From NCBI RefSeq assembly GCF_001950255.1, contig NZ_BDJK01000023.1, positions 1-47,688 on the forward strand: 47,688 nt of DNA, in the 5' to 3' direction. A program made the translations under genes and the position numbers. The notes below the pieces were generated by a model. It was given only the letters and a program-made list of their open reading frames with translations. It was not told the origin of the DNA and did no database searches. Source of the DNA: Carboxydothermus pertinax (GTDB lineage: Bacteria > Bacillota > Z-2901 > Carboxydothermales > Carboxydothermaceae). Below, piece by piece: positions 7,098 to 14,876 of this stretch (positions within the stretch are counted from its first letter, which is position 1; the number at the start of each line of letters is the position of its first letter).

Positions 7098-9098
7098 TTA
7101 TCTCATACCGGGCATATCGGATTCAAAAGCGGTAAAGCTGTGGAGAATGACTTCAGTGCCATCATTCCGGGTGATTTTGGGCATAAAGTAGGCAAAGTCA
7201 AAAGCCGCTCCAGTATCGTGGCAACTGCCGCAAAGGGCGTTGGGCAAGTATTTAAGCTGTCTTAGGATGCCGTTTTGGTCAGAAATCATGCCGTGAGGGT
7301 TGTGACAGGTAGAGCAGTACATCCCACCTTTGTTGTAGTGCTTACTGTAAACAAATTCGTTTACCTGGCTCATGGGCTCGGAGAAATAAGTAATGGTTTC
7401 CGTTACATCGCCAAAGTCATAGCTTACATTTTCGTTCTTGGTACTACCCTGGCTATGGCAGCTACTGCCGCCACAGGTATTTACTTTTGCCGCTAAGGTT
7501 GTGGTTTTGCCGGGGTTTATTATATTCCGGCTGTTGGGTGCTTTTACGTGTAAGCTTCCGTTTCCGTGGCAATTTTCGCAGCCTACGGCGTTATTAAAGT
7601 GACTGGTTTCCTTCCAGCCGGTATAATATTTCGGGTGACAGCTCTGGCATTTGTCGCTGCCTACTGCTACTGCTCCAGTGTTGTCTTCGGTGGTAGTAGT
7701 GTTTAATGTAACGATTTGCCCGGTGTTGGCGTTGTAGCCTTCAGCGCCGGGTCCTTTCCGGTGGCAGGTCTCGCAGGTGCCCATGTTCGGTGCCCGCTTT
7801 AAGGCAGAAGAACCGGCTATTTCTACCATGCCGCTTTCGCCCACCTGGCTCCAGTAACCGTATACTTTGGAGTTAGTGCTGTCCAATAACGTTCTCGTCC
7901 AGAACTCTTTGCTGGTACCGTGGGCATAATGGCAGGTTAGGCAGGTCATGACATCGCCGTTACTCCGCTTTTCGTAGACCATGTTGGTTAAGGGTAAGTA
8001 AGCTTTAAACTCGTCCACTTTAAAGCCGACCTGGTGGCGATAAGCTTCGGTGTACTGGCCGGTTAATTTGTCTGAAGAGCCGGTGCTGGTATCTATGTCT
8101 CCCGTATCGGTGTTGTAATCGGTGTGGCAGGCTCCGCAAAACTGGTTAATACCAGCGGTGTGAACTATCTGTTCCCCGGGCTCTAGGTAATTTTTAACTT
8201 CCATTTTTACCTGAAGTGCCGGGTAGAAGTAGGCATATACTACCGTTGCAGTGCCGTTTATTAATTTAATCTTGGTTTCCCCGCTGTTGCCGTCTAAAAG
8301 ATAGTCTATTCCTTCGGTTTTTAGCTCACCATTAACCCAAACCTGGGTTCCTTTGTTGTACGGATAGCTTCTTACCCACTGGTAGTGATTGCTGTTTTCG
8401 TAATAGCCAGTGGTGTTGTTGTAAATATAAGCGATATTGCTCATGTAATTTACATAGCTGTAAGCATTGACGTTGGGGTTTAAGATCCGGGCATTACCGC
8501 CCAAGCCGTGGGGGCTATGGCACGATTCGCAGCCAAAAGTGATATCCCAGGCAGTGCCGGCTTTGTCCTGAGTGCTGTAGCTTTCATAGTTGCCGGTGAT
8601 GTTACCGCCAGGAGCGGCAAAAATCTGGACTGCTCCGGTTACTAAGTGGTTGGAAAGGGAAGTTTCACTGCCGTTTCCAAACATACCGCCGTAGGTGGGT
8701 TTACCGGTATTGGCGATATAGCCTTCCTCCACGTTATAAGTCGTACTAATGGTACCATCGTGGCAGGCCATACAGGTGTCGTATACCGTTCCCCACTGCA
8801 ATAAGGTTTGACCTACTGCGGTGTGGGTAGCATGGCAGGCGGCACATGCGTCGGTGTTTTTAGAATAGTTGGTGTGAATGCGGTAATTGGCAGGAGTTTG
8901 CTCATTGGGCAAATAAATTTCATTGGGATAATATGTCTTCCCATCGGGGTTAAATTTACTAGCCATGCCGGCATTGGTATATACATTCTTTACGGTTGGC
9001 GCGTAAGTATCGCCAGACATAAGCTGCGCCGCCATGGCCGTTGACCCGTACAGCACCAGGGCCAGCATCATTACCAAAATTAGCGTTTTTCGCTTCAA
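7098..9098 (-). CDS. Secreted multiheme c-type cytochrome, 11 heme motifs (paralog B)
   Basis: A 666-aa exported cytochrome with a signal peptide cleaved near AMAAQ (about residue 24). There are ten CXXCH motifs (CAACH, CMACH, CESCH, CGACH, CLTCH, CETCH, CQSCH, CENCH, CSTCH, CGSCH) plus one CX4CH (CGGSSCH) in ninth place, the spacing known from some NrfH/c3-type cytochromes. A beta-rich, heme-free insert lies between the third and fourth hemes. It is a close paralog of the gene at 9458-11548, with the same heme order and long identical stretches around the first hemes. The start is TTG, 8 bases behind AAAGGAGG. Co-transcribed with the nine-heme cytochrome downstream. A role as an electron conduit across the wall, or a filament subunit, is inference. 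Confidence 0.85.
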   Translation of the reverse strand: MKRKTLILVMMLALVLYGSTAMAAQLMSGDTYAPTVKNVYTNAGMASKFNPDGKTYYPNEIYLPNEQTPANYRIHTNYSKNTDACAACHATHTAVGQTLLQWGTVYDTCMACHDGTISTTYNVEEGYIANTGKPTYGGMFGNGSETSLSNHLVTGAVQIFAAPGGNITGNYESYSTQDKAGTAWDITFGCESCHSPHGLGGNARILNPNVNAYSYVNYMSNIAYIYNNTTGYYENSNHYQWVRSYPYNKGTQVWVNGELKTEGIDYLLDGNSGETKIKLINGTATVVYAYFYPALQVKMEVKNYLEPGEQIVHTAGINQFCGACHTDYNTDTGDIDTSTGSSDKLTGQYTEAYRHQVGFKVDEFKAYLPLTNMVYEKRSNGDVMTCLTCHYAHGTSKEFWTRTLLDSTNSKVYGYWSQVGESGMVEIAGSSALKRAPNMGTCETCHRKGPGAEGYNANTGQIVTLNTTTTEDNTGAVAVGSDKCQSCHPKYYTGWKETSHFNNAVGCENCHGNGSLHVKAPNSRNIINPGKTTTLAAKVNTCGGSSCHSQGSTKNENVSYDFGDVTETITYFSEPMSQVNEFVYSKHYNKGGMYCSTCHNPHGMISDQNGILRQLKYLPNALCGSCHDTGAAFDFAYFMPKITRNDGTEVILHSFTAFESDMPGMR

Positions 9099-9125
9099 GC
9101 TTTTTTCCTCCTTTCTTTATAGCGA

Positions 9126-9181
9126 GCCCGGATTTGCCTTTATTTCCTTCTACCCCCCTTTCCGTGGCCGTTTATCCGGAC
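9126..9181 (-). promoter_or_regulatory. Structured leader of the cytochrome operon (candidate)
   Basis: ATCCGGAC (9174-9181) and GCCCGGAT (9126-9133) form an 8-bp stem (one G-U pair in RNA) around a 40-nt purine-rich loop. The loop contains a block, GGAAAGGGGGGTAGAAGGAAA split over its length, that resembles the loop of the leader before the paralogous gene. It is in the roughly 150-nt leader between a good promoter and the TTG start. I cannot assign it to a known riboswitch class. Confidence 0.4.
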
Positions 9182-9252
9182 AGGCAGTATATTTTTATGC
9201 TATTAATTTGCCATAATGGAAATTTTTTCCTTTATATTTTCTTTTAAAAATT

Positions 9253-9281
9253 TTTATACATATAAAAAACATTAATGACAA
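9253..9281 (-). promoter_or_regulatory. Sigma-A-type promoter for the cytochrome operon
   Basis: On the minus strand TTGTCA (9276-9281) and TATAAA (9253-9258) are separated by exactly 17 bases. Transcription would begin near 9246, leaving a leader of about 150 nt before the TTG start at 9098. Confidence 0.6.
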
Positions 9282-9402
9282 TAAAATTTGATTTAACCCT
9301 TTTTTTCTTTAATTCTCAAGTTTTAGATAGTTTTTTTATGATTTTCGTTGTATATATTCTTTTTCGTTATATAAGTTATATCTATTTTATCTAGTTAAAT
9401 AT

Positions 9403-9430
9403 ACAAAAAATGCGGGGAAAACCCCGCATT
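9403..9430 (-). terminator. Intrinsic terminator after the first cytochrome gene
   Basis: AATGCGGGG and CCCCGCATT form a perfect 9-bp stem with an AAAA loop at 9409-9430. On the minus strand a TTTTTTG tract follows. It ends the transcript of the 9458-11548 gene, so the second cytochrome has its own promoter. Confidence 0.9.
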
Positions 9431-9457
9431 ATAACACCGTATTTGCCAATCTTTACT

Positions 9458-11548
9458 TTAGGGAAAACCGGCTTCATTAAAGGTAAAAGAGTGTAGGCGA
9501 ATTTCTAAGTTACTACCTGCCGATCTAAATACCAATGGCATATAATTTCCCCAATCAAAACTTCCCGCAAAGGTTCCCAAGTCGTGGCATACTGCACAGA
9601 GGGCATTAGGACGGCATTTTAATTCGTATGTTTGCCCGCTCTTTTCGGCAATTACTCCATGGGGATTATGGCAGGTAGTACAGACCATTAGGCCAACATT
9701 AAAGTGTTTGCTGGCGTAAAATTCACTCACCTGAGGTTTTGTACTGTTATTAAAGATTTCAATGCTATCGGTGATATTGTTGTACGTGTAGGACAAAATG
9801 GACTGAAGGCTGTCATTTATATTCCCATGACAGCTACTACCGGCACAATAGCCAATTTGTTCTTTATAAGTTTTTTCACTGATGCTATCTATAAACGCTC
9901 CTGAAAGCGATTTTACATGCTCACTGCCGCCGGTATGGCAGTCCTGGCAGTCTACCGGATCTCCTGCAATTGTTGCATGTTTTGTTCGCTGCCACCCGGC
10001 ATAAATTTTATCATGGCATTTTTGACAGAGGGTGTTATCAACCCGGGTCAGTGGAAAAGAAGGATTTATAGCAGTATCACGGTCATTACCCGGCGTACTT
10101 CCCAAAGAATTGGTGGTATACCCTTCCGAGGCGGGACCTTTACGGTGGCAAGTTTCGCAGGTAGCCATATTGGGAGCGCGTTTTAAAGCAGAAGAACCGG
10201 CTATTTCCACTAAGGGTAATGCATTTTGACTATCGTAATTTCCCCAGTAGCTTTTAGCGGCAGGAAACCAGTTTTTATTCTGGCTATCTTCTAAAGTCTC
10301 TTGCCAGAATTCCTGGCTAACCCCATGGGCATAGTGACAGGTAAGACAGGTCATGTATTTTTTACCGTCTGCCCGAAGTTCATAAACCATGTTGGAATTG
10401 GGCAAATACTGCTCAAAATCCGCCACATTAAATCCTACCTGGTGGCGGTAGGCTTCGGTATAATGGCCATTTAAAATATCGGCAGCGCCATTGGGTTCGG
10501 ATTTCGAACTATCTTTATATACATTTTCGGTATTGTAGTCGGTATGGCAGGCTCCACAAAAAGCGTTTATACCTTTAACATGAATAACGGTTTCAGTTTC
10601 GGAAGTTTTGGTCTTTTCTCCGTCAAGGTAGTTTTCTATATTCATAGCAACTTGAAGGGCCGGATAAAAGGATGCCGTTATATTGCTAGGGTTACCATTT
10701 AAAACTATTACTTTTGTATATCCAGCGGTATTATCAAGCCTATAATCAATACCTTCTACTTTTTCTACCCCATCAAAATATACTTTTGTTCCTTTTAGGT
10801 AAGGATAGCTCCGTACCCACTGGAAGGCGTTTTTCTCGGTAGGGTTAAAACTATTGCCCGATGACAAAGCGACCCAAAAACTTTCACTGCCCGAAACTTT
10901 TGTTAAAGGAAAGTTGGTTTTATGATTTACCAGACTATAGGCGTTGACATTGGGATTTAGGATCCGGGCATTGCCGCCAAGACCGTGGGGACTGTGGCAC
11001 GATTCGCAGCCAAAGGTAATATCCCACCGTTGGCCCTGCCCCTGATCGGGAACGCTGTACTGCTCGTAATTTCCTGTAATATTGCCGCCGGGCGCAGCAA
11101 AGATTTTTACCGCTCCGGTTACTAAGTGATTGGAAAGGTAAGGCTCATTTCCCACCCCAAACATTCCGCCGTAAGTGGGTTTACCACCGGCTCCAATCTC
11201 CCCTTTTTGCACATTATAAGTGGTAGAAATAGTCCCATCATGACAGGCCATACAAGTGTCATAAACGGTGCCCCACTGGAGTAAGGTTTCCCCTACTGCA
11301 GTGTGGGTTGCATGGCACGCCGCACAGGCATCGGTATTGCGGCTGTAATTGGAATGAATGCGGTACTGAGCAGGATTGGTTTCGTTGGGAAGGTAGATCT
11401 CCGCAGGATAAAAGGTGGAACCATCGGCATTAAAATACTTGGGCGTTGGCCCGTAGTCCTGGCCTACTCTTACCTGGGCAGCAAAGGCAGTCGATGTTAC
11501 AACCCCCAGGATAAGTCCGAAGAAAAGAAAAAATATAAAATTTCGCAA
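9458..11548 (-). CDS. Secreted multiheme c-type cytochrome, 11 heme motifs (paralog A)
   Basis: A 696-aa exported cytochrome with a signal peptide ending near AFAAQ (about residue 24). Heme motifs in order: CAACH, CMACH, CESCH, CGACH, CLTCH, CETCH, CQKCH, CQDCH, CAGSSCH (CX4CH), CTTCH, CAVCH. This is the same order and spacing as the gene at 7098-9098, so the two arose by tandem duplication. A beta-rich insert between hemes three and four and the region near hemes seven to nine have diverged most. The start is TTG with GGAGGAG about 6 bases upstream; that site abuts a long inverted repeat. It has its own terminator. The number of hemes and secretion are read directly; the electron-conduit role is inference. 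Confidence 0.85.
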   Translation of the reverse strand: MRNFIFFLFFGLILGVVTSTAFAAQVRVGQDYGPTPKYFNADGSTFYPAEIYLPNETNPAQYRIHSNYSRNTDACAACHATHTAVGETLLQWGTVYDTCMACHDGTISTTYNVQKGEIGAGGKPTYGGMFGVGNEPYLSNHLVTGAVKIFAAPGGNITGNYEQYSVPDQGQGQRWDITFGCESCHSPHGLGGNARILNPNVNAYSLVNHKTNFPLTKVSGSESFWVALSSGNSFNPTEKNAFQWVRSYPYLKGTKVYFDGVEKVEGIDYRLDNTAGYTKVIVLNGNPSNITASFYPALQVAMNIENYLDGEKTKTSETETVIHVKGINAFCGACHTDYNTENVYKDSSKSEPNGAADILNGHYTEAYRHQVGFNVADFEQYLPNSNMVYELRADGKKYMTCLTCHYAHGVSQEFWQETLEDSQNKNWFPAAKSYWGNYDSQNALPLVEIAGSSALKRAPNMATCETCHRKGPASEGYTTNSLGSTPGNDRDTAINPSFPLTRVDNTLCQKCHDKIYAGWQRTKHATIAGDPVDCQDCHTGGSEHVKSLSGAFIDSISEKTYKEQIGYCAGSSCHGNINDSLQSILSYTYNNITDSIEIFNNSTKPQVSEFYASKHFNVGLMVCTTCHNPHGVIAEKSGQTYELKCRPNALCAVCHDLGTFAGSFDWGNYMPLVFRSAGSNLEIRLHSFTFNEAGFP

Positions 11549-11559
11549 AAAAACTCCTC

Positions 11560-11645
11560 CTCTCGGGTTTTAGCACCGGGAAGTTTCCTTTTTCACCCCC
11601 TTTTCCCCCGGTGCCTTATCTATTGCCAAATTTTTTACCCGAGAG
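11560..11645 (-). promoter_or_regulatory. Nested double inverted repeat in the cytochrome leader (candidate RNA switch or operator)
   Basis: An outer 9-bp perfect pair, CTCTCGGGT (11560-11568) with ACCCGAGAG (11637-11645), encloses an inner 8-bp perfect pair, GCACCGGG (11573-11580) with CCCGGTGC (11607-11614). In the transcript the 3' outer arm ends GAGAG and runs directly into the GGAGG ribosome binding site of the 11-heme cytochrome. Pairing could therefore control access to it. The inner loop is purine-rich. A -10-like TATACT overlaps the 5' outer arm, so the start of the RNA is uncertain and a DNA-level operator is also possible. It matches no riboswitch class I know. Confidence 0.5.
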
Positions 11646-11709
11646 TATATATATTGAGAAATTTTTCAGGATATTACTTCAATCTGGTAAGAATTTTTAA
11701 ACAGGCAAA

Positions 11710-11737
11710 AAAAGAGTCGGCAAATGCCGACTCTTTT
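11710..11737. terminator. Bidirectional intrinsic terminator after the zinc-ribbon gene
   Basis: AAAAGAGTCGGCA pairs perfectly with TGCCGACTCTTTT around a two-base loop, with A-runs and T-runs on both sides. It closes the zinc-ribbon gene on the minus strand. Confidence 0.92.
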
Positions 11738-11747
11738 GAAATCCACA

Positions 11748-11972
11748 TTAACACCCAGAACAACCGGAACAGCTTTTTCCGCTGCAACCCGAGCTTGACG
11801 ACCCACTCTCTTCTCCCCCAGAGGACTTACCCATTATCATGAAACCAGTTAAACGCTGGGTTAAATTTTGGCTTCCACATTTTGGACAGGTAACGTTTTC
11901 TTTTTCAGAAATTGCACACCTCACCGTAAAAAGCTCTCCGCAATTATTACAGCGAAAGTCATACGCTGGCAT
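11748..11972 (-). CDS. FmdB-type zinc-ribbon protein
   Basis: A 74-aa protein starting MPAYDFRC, the standard opening of the FmdB/CxxC_CxxC_SSSS family. The zinc ribbon uses CNNC (about residues 8-11) and CPKC (about 29-32). The tail is rich in Ser, Gly and Cys, ending CSGKSCSGCSGC. The ATG at 11972 has AAGGAGGG upstream; a longer frame to 12050 has no support. FmdB was named as a possible regulator of formamidase, but for most members the function is unknown. It sits alone between the TldD gene and the cytochromes. Confidence 0.85.
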   Translation of the reverse strand: MPAYDFRCNNCGELFTVRCAISEKENVTCPKCGSQNLTQRLTGFMIMGKSSGGEESGSSSSGCSGKSCSGCSGC

Positions 11973-12059
11973 GATAGATACACCCTCCTTCAAACACCTA
12001 ATTTGGGGAAAGTTCTGTATTTTACGTCTATACGTCAATAGAAGAACCATCCCTGGATT

Positions 12060-13448
12060 TTATTTGCGGCGGATGCGGCCGGTACCGCCGACTACAAGGT
12101 TACTTATGAGTAAAGTGGGCTGGGCATCAGAAACGGGAACTCCCTGGCCGTCTTTGCCACAGGTACCGATAGACCAGCCAAGGTCTTTACCAACGGCCAG
12201 CACATTGTTTAAAGCTTCCGGGCCGTTTCCGGTTAAGGTAGCCCCTCGAACCGGTACGGTAACTTGCCCGTCCTCAATTAAGTACCCTTCGGATACTTCA
12301 AAGACAAAATCCCCGGTATTGGTGTCTACCTGCCCGCCGCCCATTTTTTTCACCAGAAGTCCTTCTTTAACTTCCCGAATAATCTTTTCCGGATCGTCTT
12401 CCCCAGGAGCTATATAAGTATTGGTCATCCGGGAGATTGGTTTATGCTGGTAAGACTCTCTCCGTCCGTTACCGGTTGATTCCACTTGATCTTTTTGAGC
12501 AGTAAGCCGGTCGTACATATAGCCGGTTAAGATCCCCCGGTCGATTAAAACATTTTTCTTGGTTTTATTGCCTTCATCGTCGTACGGTATAGTCCCGTAT
12601 TTGCCAGATATTGTACCGTCGTCCACCACGGTAATTAAATTAGAAGCTACCTTTTGCCCCATTTTTCCAGCATAAACACTCATTCTTTTTTGCACTATGT
12701 CCGCCTCAAGACCATGGCCGGAGGCTTCGTGAATCATTGTCCCTCCAGCTTCCCCGGCCATCACCACCGACATCTCTCCTGAAGGGGCAGGTTCGGCAGA
12801 AAGCATTTTAAGCGCCCGCTCTCCAGCTACCCGGGCTAAGCTTTCCACGTTATTTTCCTGAAAAATTTCAAAGCCTTTAGTAGTACCAATGGCATCGTAT
12901 CCCGTCTGGATAACTCCATCCTTTTCCGCCACCGCCTGAACGGAAAGCCGTACCCGGGTCTTTTCCATTTCAACGTAAGTACCTTCGGTATTGGCTACAA
13001 CTACTTTGGCTTCCACTTCACCGTAACCCGCCTGAACCTGGCGAATTTCCGGGCCAAGTTTACGAATTTCTTCATCAGCAATTTTTAAAAGTTTAAGTTT
13101 TTCCTCGGCCGCCACTTCTTCCGGCTTAATTTTTATTTCGTTTTTAGCTACTAATGGGTTTTTCAGGGCAATAGTTTCCTGTGCTCCGTTTAAACCTAAA
13201 GTTGCCACCCGAGCAGCTTTTAAAAGGGCATCTAAAGATAAGTCATTGGTATAGGCATAGGCAGTTCTGCCCTTTTCGTCAATAACCCGTATCCCAGCTC
13301 CAGCTTCAAAACCCTGAGACACTTTTTCAATTTTCCCTTCTTCTAAGACCAGCCCAAAATTATTTTTCTCCTCAAAATAAATTTCCGCAAAAGGAGCACC
13401 TCGCCTAGCTGCTTCCCGTAAGACCTCATTTATCGTAAATTTATCCAT
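12060..13448 (-). CDS. tldD: TldD-family metalloprotease
   Basis: TldD/PmbA family zinc metalloprotease (462 aa). TldD and TldE normally form a heterodimeric barrel that degrades unfolded or modified peptides in the cytoplasm. The zinc-binding HExxxH motif of the catalytic subunit is present as HEASGH, in MIHEASGHGLEADIV (about 245-260), and the family end-motif region around VRGATLTGNGPEALNNV is present. The ATG at 13448 follows AAGGAGG; the frame extends 9 codons further without support. A TATAAT -10-like sequence lies at 13498-13503. No TldE partner gene is in this window. Confidence 0.92.
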   Translation of the reverse strand: MDKFTINEVLREAARRGAPFAEIYFEEKNNFGLVLEEGKIEKVSQGFEAGAGIRVIDEKGRTAYAYTNDLSLDALLKAARVATLGLNGAQETIALKNPLVAKNEIKIKPEEVAAEEKLKLLKIADEEIRKLGPEIRQVQAGYGEVEAKVVVANTEGTYVEMEKTRVRLSVQAVAEKDGVIQTGYDAIGTTKGFEIFQENNVESLARVAGERALKMLSAEPAPSGEMSVVMAGEAGGTMIHEASGHGLEADIVQKRMSVYAGKMGQKVASNLITVVDDGTISGKYGTIPYDDEGNKTKKNVLIDRGILTGYMYDRLTAQKDQVESTGNGRRESYQHKPISRMTNTYIAPGEDDPEKIIREVKEGLLVKKMGGGQVDTNTGDFVFEVSEGYLIEDGQVTVPVRGATLTGNGPEALNNVLAVGKDLGWSIGTCGKDGQGVPVSDAQPTLLISNLVVGGTGRIRRK

Positions 13449-13532
13449 TAGTTTTTTCCTCCTTAATTTCTCCAATTAAAGATTCTCCTTAATTAACATT
13501 ATATCCTTTTTTCTCAAAAATTAAATAAGAAA

Positions 13533-13555
13533 ACCTCGCTTCACTTTGGCGAGGT
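13533..13555 (-). terminator. Terminator of the type IV pilus operon
   Basis: ACCTCGC (13533-13539) and GCGAGGT (13549-13555) form a 7-bp stem that begins at the stop codon of the pilO-like gene. On the minus strand it is followed by TTTTCTTATTTAATTTTT. Confidence 0.75.
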
Positions 13556-14334
13556 CATTTTACCAAAGGTATATCATTTAAATCAGTACCATTTCCAGGT
13601 AAGTTGTATACTTTTCCCTCTGCAGAAGTATTTGGAGTAGTTGGGGGTAGCGGTATTGTTGGGGGTAAATTGTATACATTGCCCCCGATGGTAGCAGGAG
13701 TTGAAGGAACGTACAGCGGCCGAAAAGGGTTATACTTCCCGGTAGATATTTTTTGGTAATTTTGGACAACTATGGACCCCGAAGGATTCTTGGCCGAATA
13801 AATCGCAAGGGTAAAGGCCGCATCTACCTTCCCCGTTGCATCCCCCGGTACCGCGGTAATTGTTAAATTCCTTATTTCCGCAAGATCCGGAAAATTCTCC
13901 AAAGCCTCGAGATAATCTAAAACTTGCGGATAATACCCTTCCACTTTAAGCTCTATGGGAAAGTCGTAATAGTAACTTTTATCTACCACCGTTCCGGGCT
14001 TGAATTCCAGAAGCTTTACGTCCTTAGCCTTAGCCGAAGAAATAATCTTGATAAAGCCCGCACCGTCTTCTAAGCTAAAGTCAAACTCCGCTTCAATATC
14101 TTTTAGTTCCTTCGCCAGCTGCTCTTTATTTTTCACCTCAGTCGCTAAGACATTTTCAATTCCCTGCAGACGTTCCCATTCAGCGTTAACTGTAGCCAAT
14201 TCAGTTTTCAGGTCCTGATATTTTTGCCAGTTGGGCATAATTGCATAATTATACAGCAAATAAAAAACTGCCAACCCTAAAGCCACTCCTACCAAAATCC
14301 GTTCCCGCGGAGCAAGTTTTTCCCAAAACGGCAT
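13555..14334 (-). CDS. pilO: PilO-like type IV pilus assembly protein
   Basis: A 259-aa bitopic protein. The first 13 residues are cytoplasmic, a membrane helix lies at about 14-32, then a coiled coil (about 33-80) and a ferredoxin-like periplasmic-type domain with VEGYYPQVLDYLEALENFP. This is the architecture of PilO/GspM, which links PilM-PilN to the pilus machine. The C-terminal 60 residues are Pro/Thr/Asn-rich repeats (PPTIPLPPTTP) and look disordered. It is last in the pilM-N-O block, 11 bases after pilN. Assignment rests on position and architecture more than on sequence motifs. Confidence 0.75.
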   Translation of the reverse strand: MPFWEKLAPRERILVGVALGLAVFYLLYNYAIMPNWQKYQDLKTELATVNAEWERLQGIENVLATEVKNKEQLAKELKDIEAEFDFSLEDGAGFIKIISSAKAKDVKLLEFKPGTVVDKSYYYDFPIELKVEGYYPQVLDYLEALENFPDLAEIRNLTITAVPGDATGKVDAAFTLAIYSAKNPSGSIVVQNYQKISTGKYNPFRPLYVPSTPATIGGNVYNLPPTIPLPPTTPNTSAEGKVYNLPGNGTDLNDIPLVK

Positions 14335-14345
14335 CGCACCACTCC

Positions 14346-14876
14346 TTACTTCAAAATAGCCTTAATGGTAAAGTCGTAGTTACCAGTAATATTTCTTACT
14401 GTCTGCACTAAATTTACTTTCGCAAAGTAGGGAAGATTGTAAAGGTTATAAGTAAAGATCCCAATTTCCTCAGAGTCCCGGGAAACTCCGGTCAGCGCTA
14501 GTTCCCGGGAAGCCGGATCGTATTTTACTTCTGTAAGCCAGGTATTGCGGGGAATGTTAAGATTTATATCGGTCAAAATAACTGTAAAGACAATCCGTCT
14601 TTGCTTTAATTCTAAAAATGCTTCCTTTTCCCGGGCTAAACGGTCAGTTTCATTCTTAACTTCATTAACTTTCTGGGCTACCTTTTGCAGTTGAATTAAA
14701 TTTGCTTTTTTAACTTCCAAATCCTTCTCTAAATAATAAATCCGAATCATAAAACCAATAGACAAAAAAATTATTATGGTAACTAACGCCGTCACACCAG
14801 CTAAAATCCCGAGCTTCCTGGTATCAATTTCAACATCCTTTTTTAATTCCGGGGGCAGAAGATTAGCTTTATACAT
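14346..14876 (-). CDS. pilN: PilN-like type IV pilus assembly protein
   Basis: A 176-aa protein beginning with the PilN signature-like MYKANLLPPEL, which in PilN binds the groove of PilM. A membrane helix follows at about 24-47, a coiled coil at about 52-90, then a small alpha/beta domain with LTGVSRDSEEIGIFTYNL. The start overlaps the pilM stop by 8 bases, suggesting coupled translation. Confidence 0.82.
   Translation of the reverse strand: MYKANLLPPELKKDVEIDTRKLGILAGVTALVTIIIFLSIGFMIRIYYLEKDLEVKKANLIQLQKVAQKVNEVKNETDRLAREKEAFLELKQRRIVFTVILTDINLNIPRNTWLTEVKYDPASRELALTGVSRDSEEIGIFTYNLYNLPYFAKVNLVQTVRNITGNYDFTIKAILK

Larger units (their letters stand above)
9099..9402. other. Intergenic region between the two paralogous cytochromes
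   Basis: About 300 bases without a gene. The part next to the downstream cytochrome (9099-9185) holds its ribosome binding site and a candidate leader stem. The rest is extremely AT-rich and holds the TTGTCA-17-TATAAA promoter. I see no other conserved element in 9282-9402. Confidence 0.6.

Noticed and set aside
11560-11645. Short leader peptide (GTG AAA AAG ... TAA, 8 codons) in the cytochrome leader
   Set aside because: The G-run would touch the GTG with no spacing, and the paralogous leader has no comparable frame.
11560-11645. Known riboswitch (c-di-GMP-I/II, cobalamin, molybdenum cofactor, T-box)
   Set aside because: None of the conserved core sequences of these classes could be found in the element.
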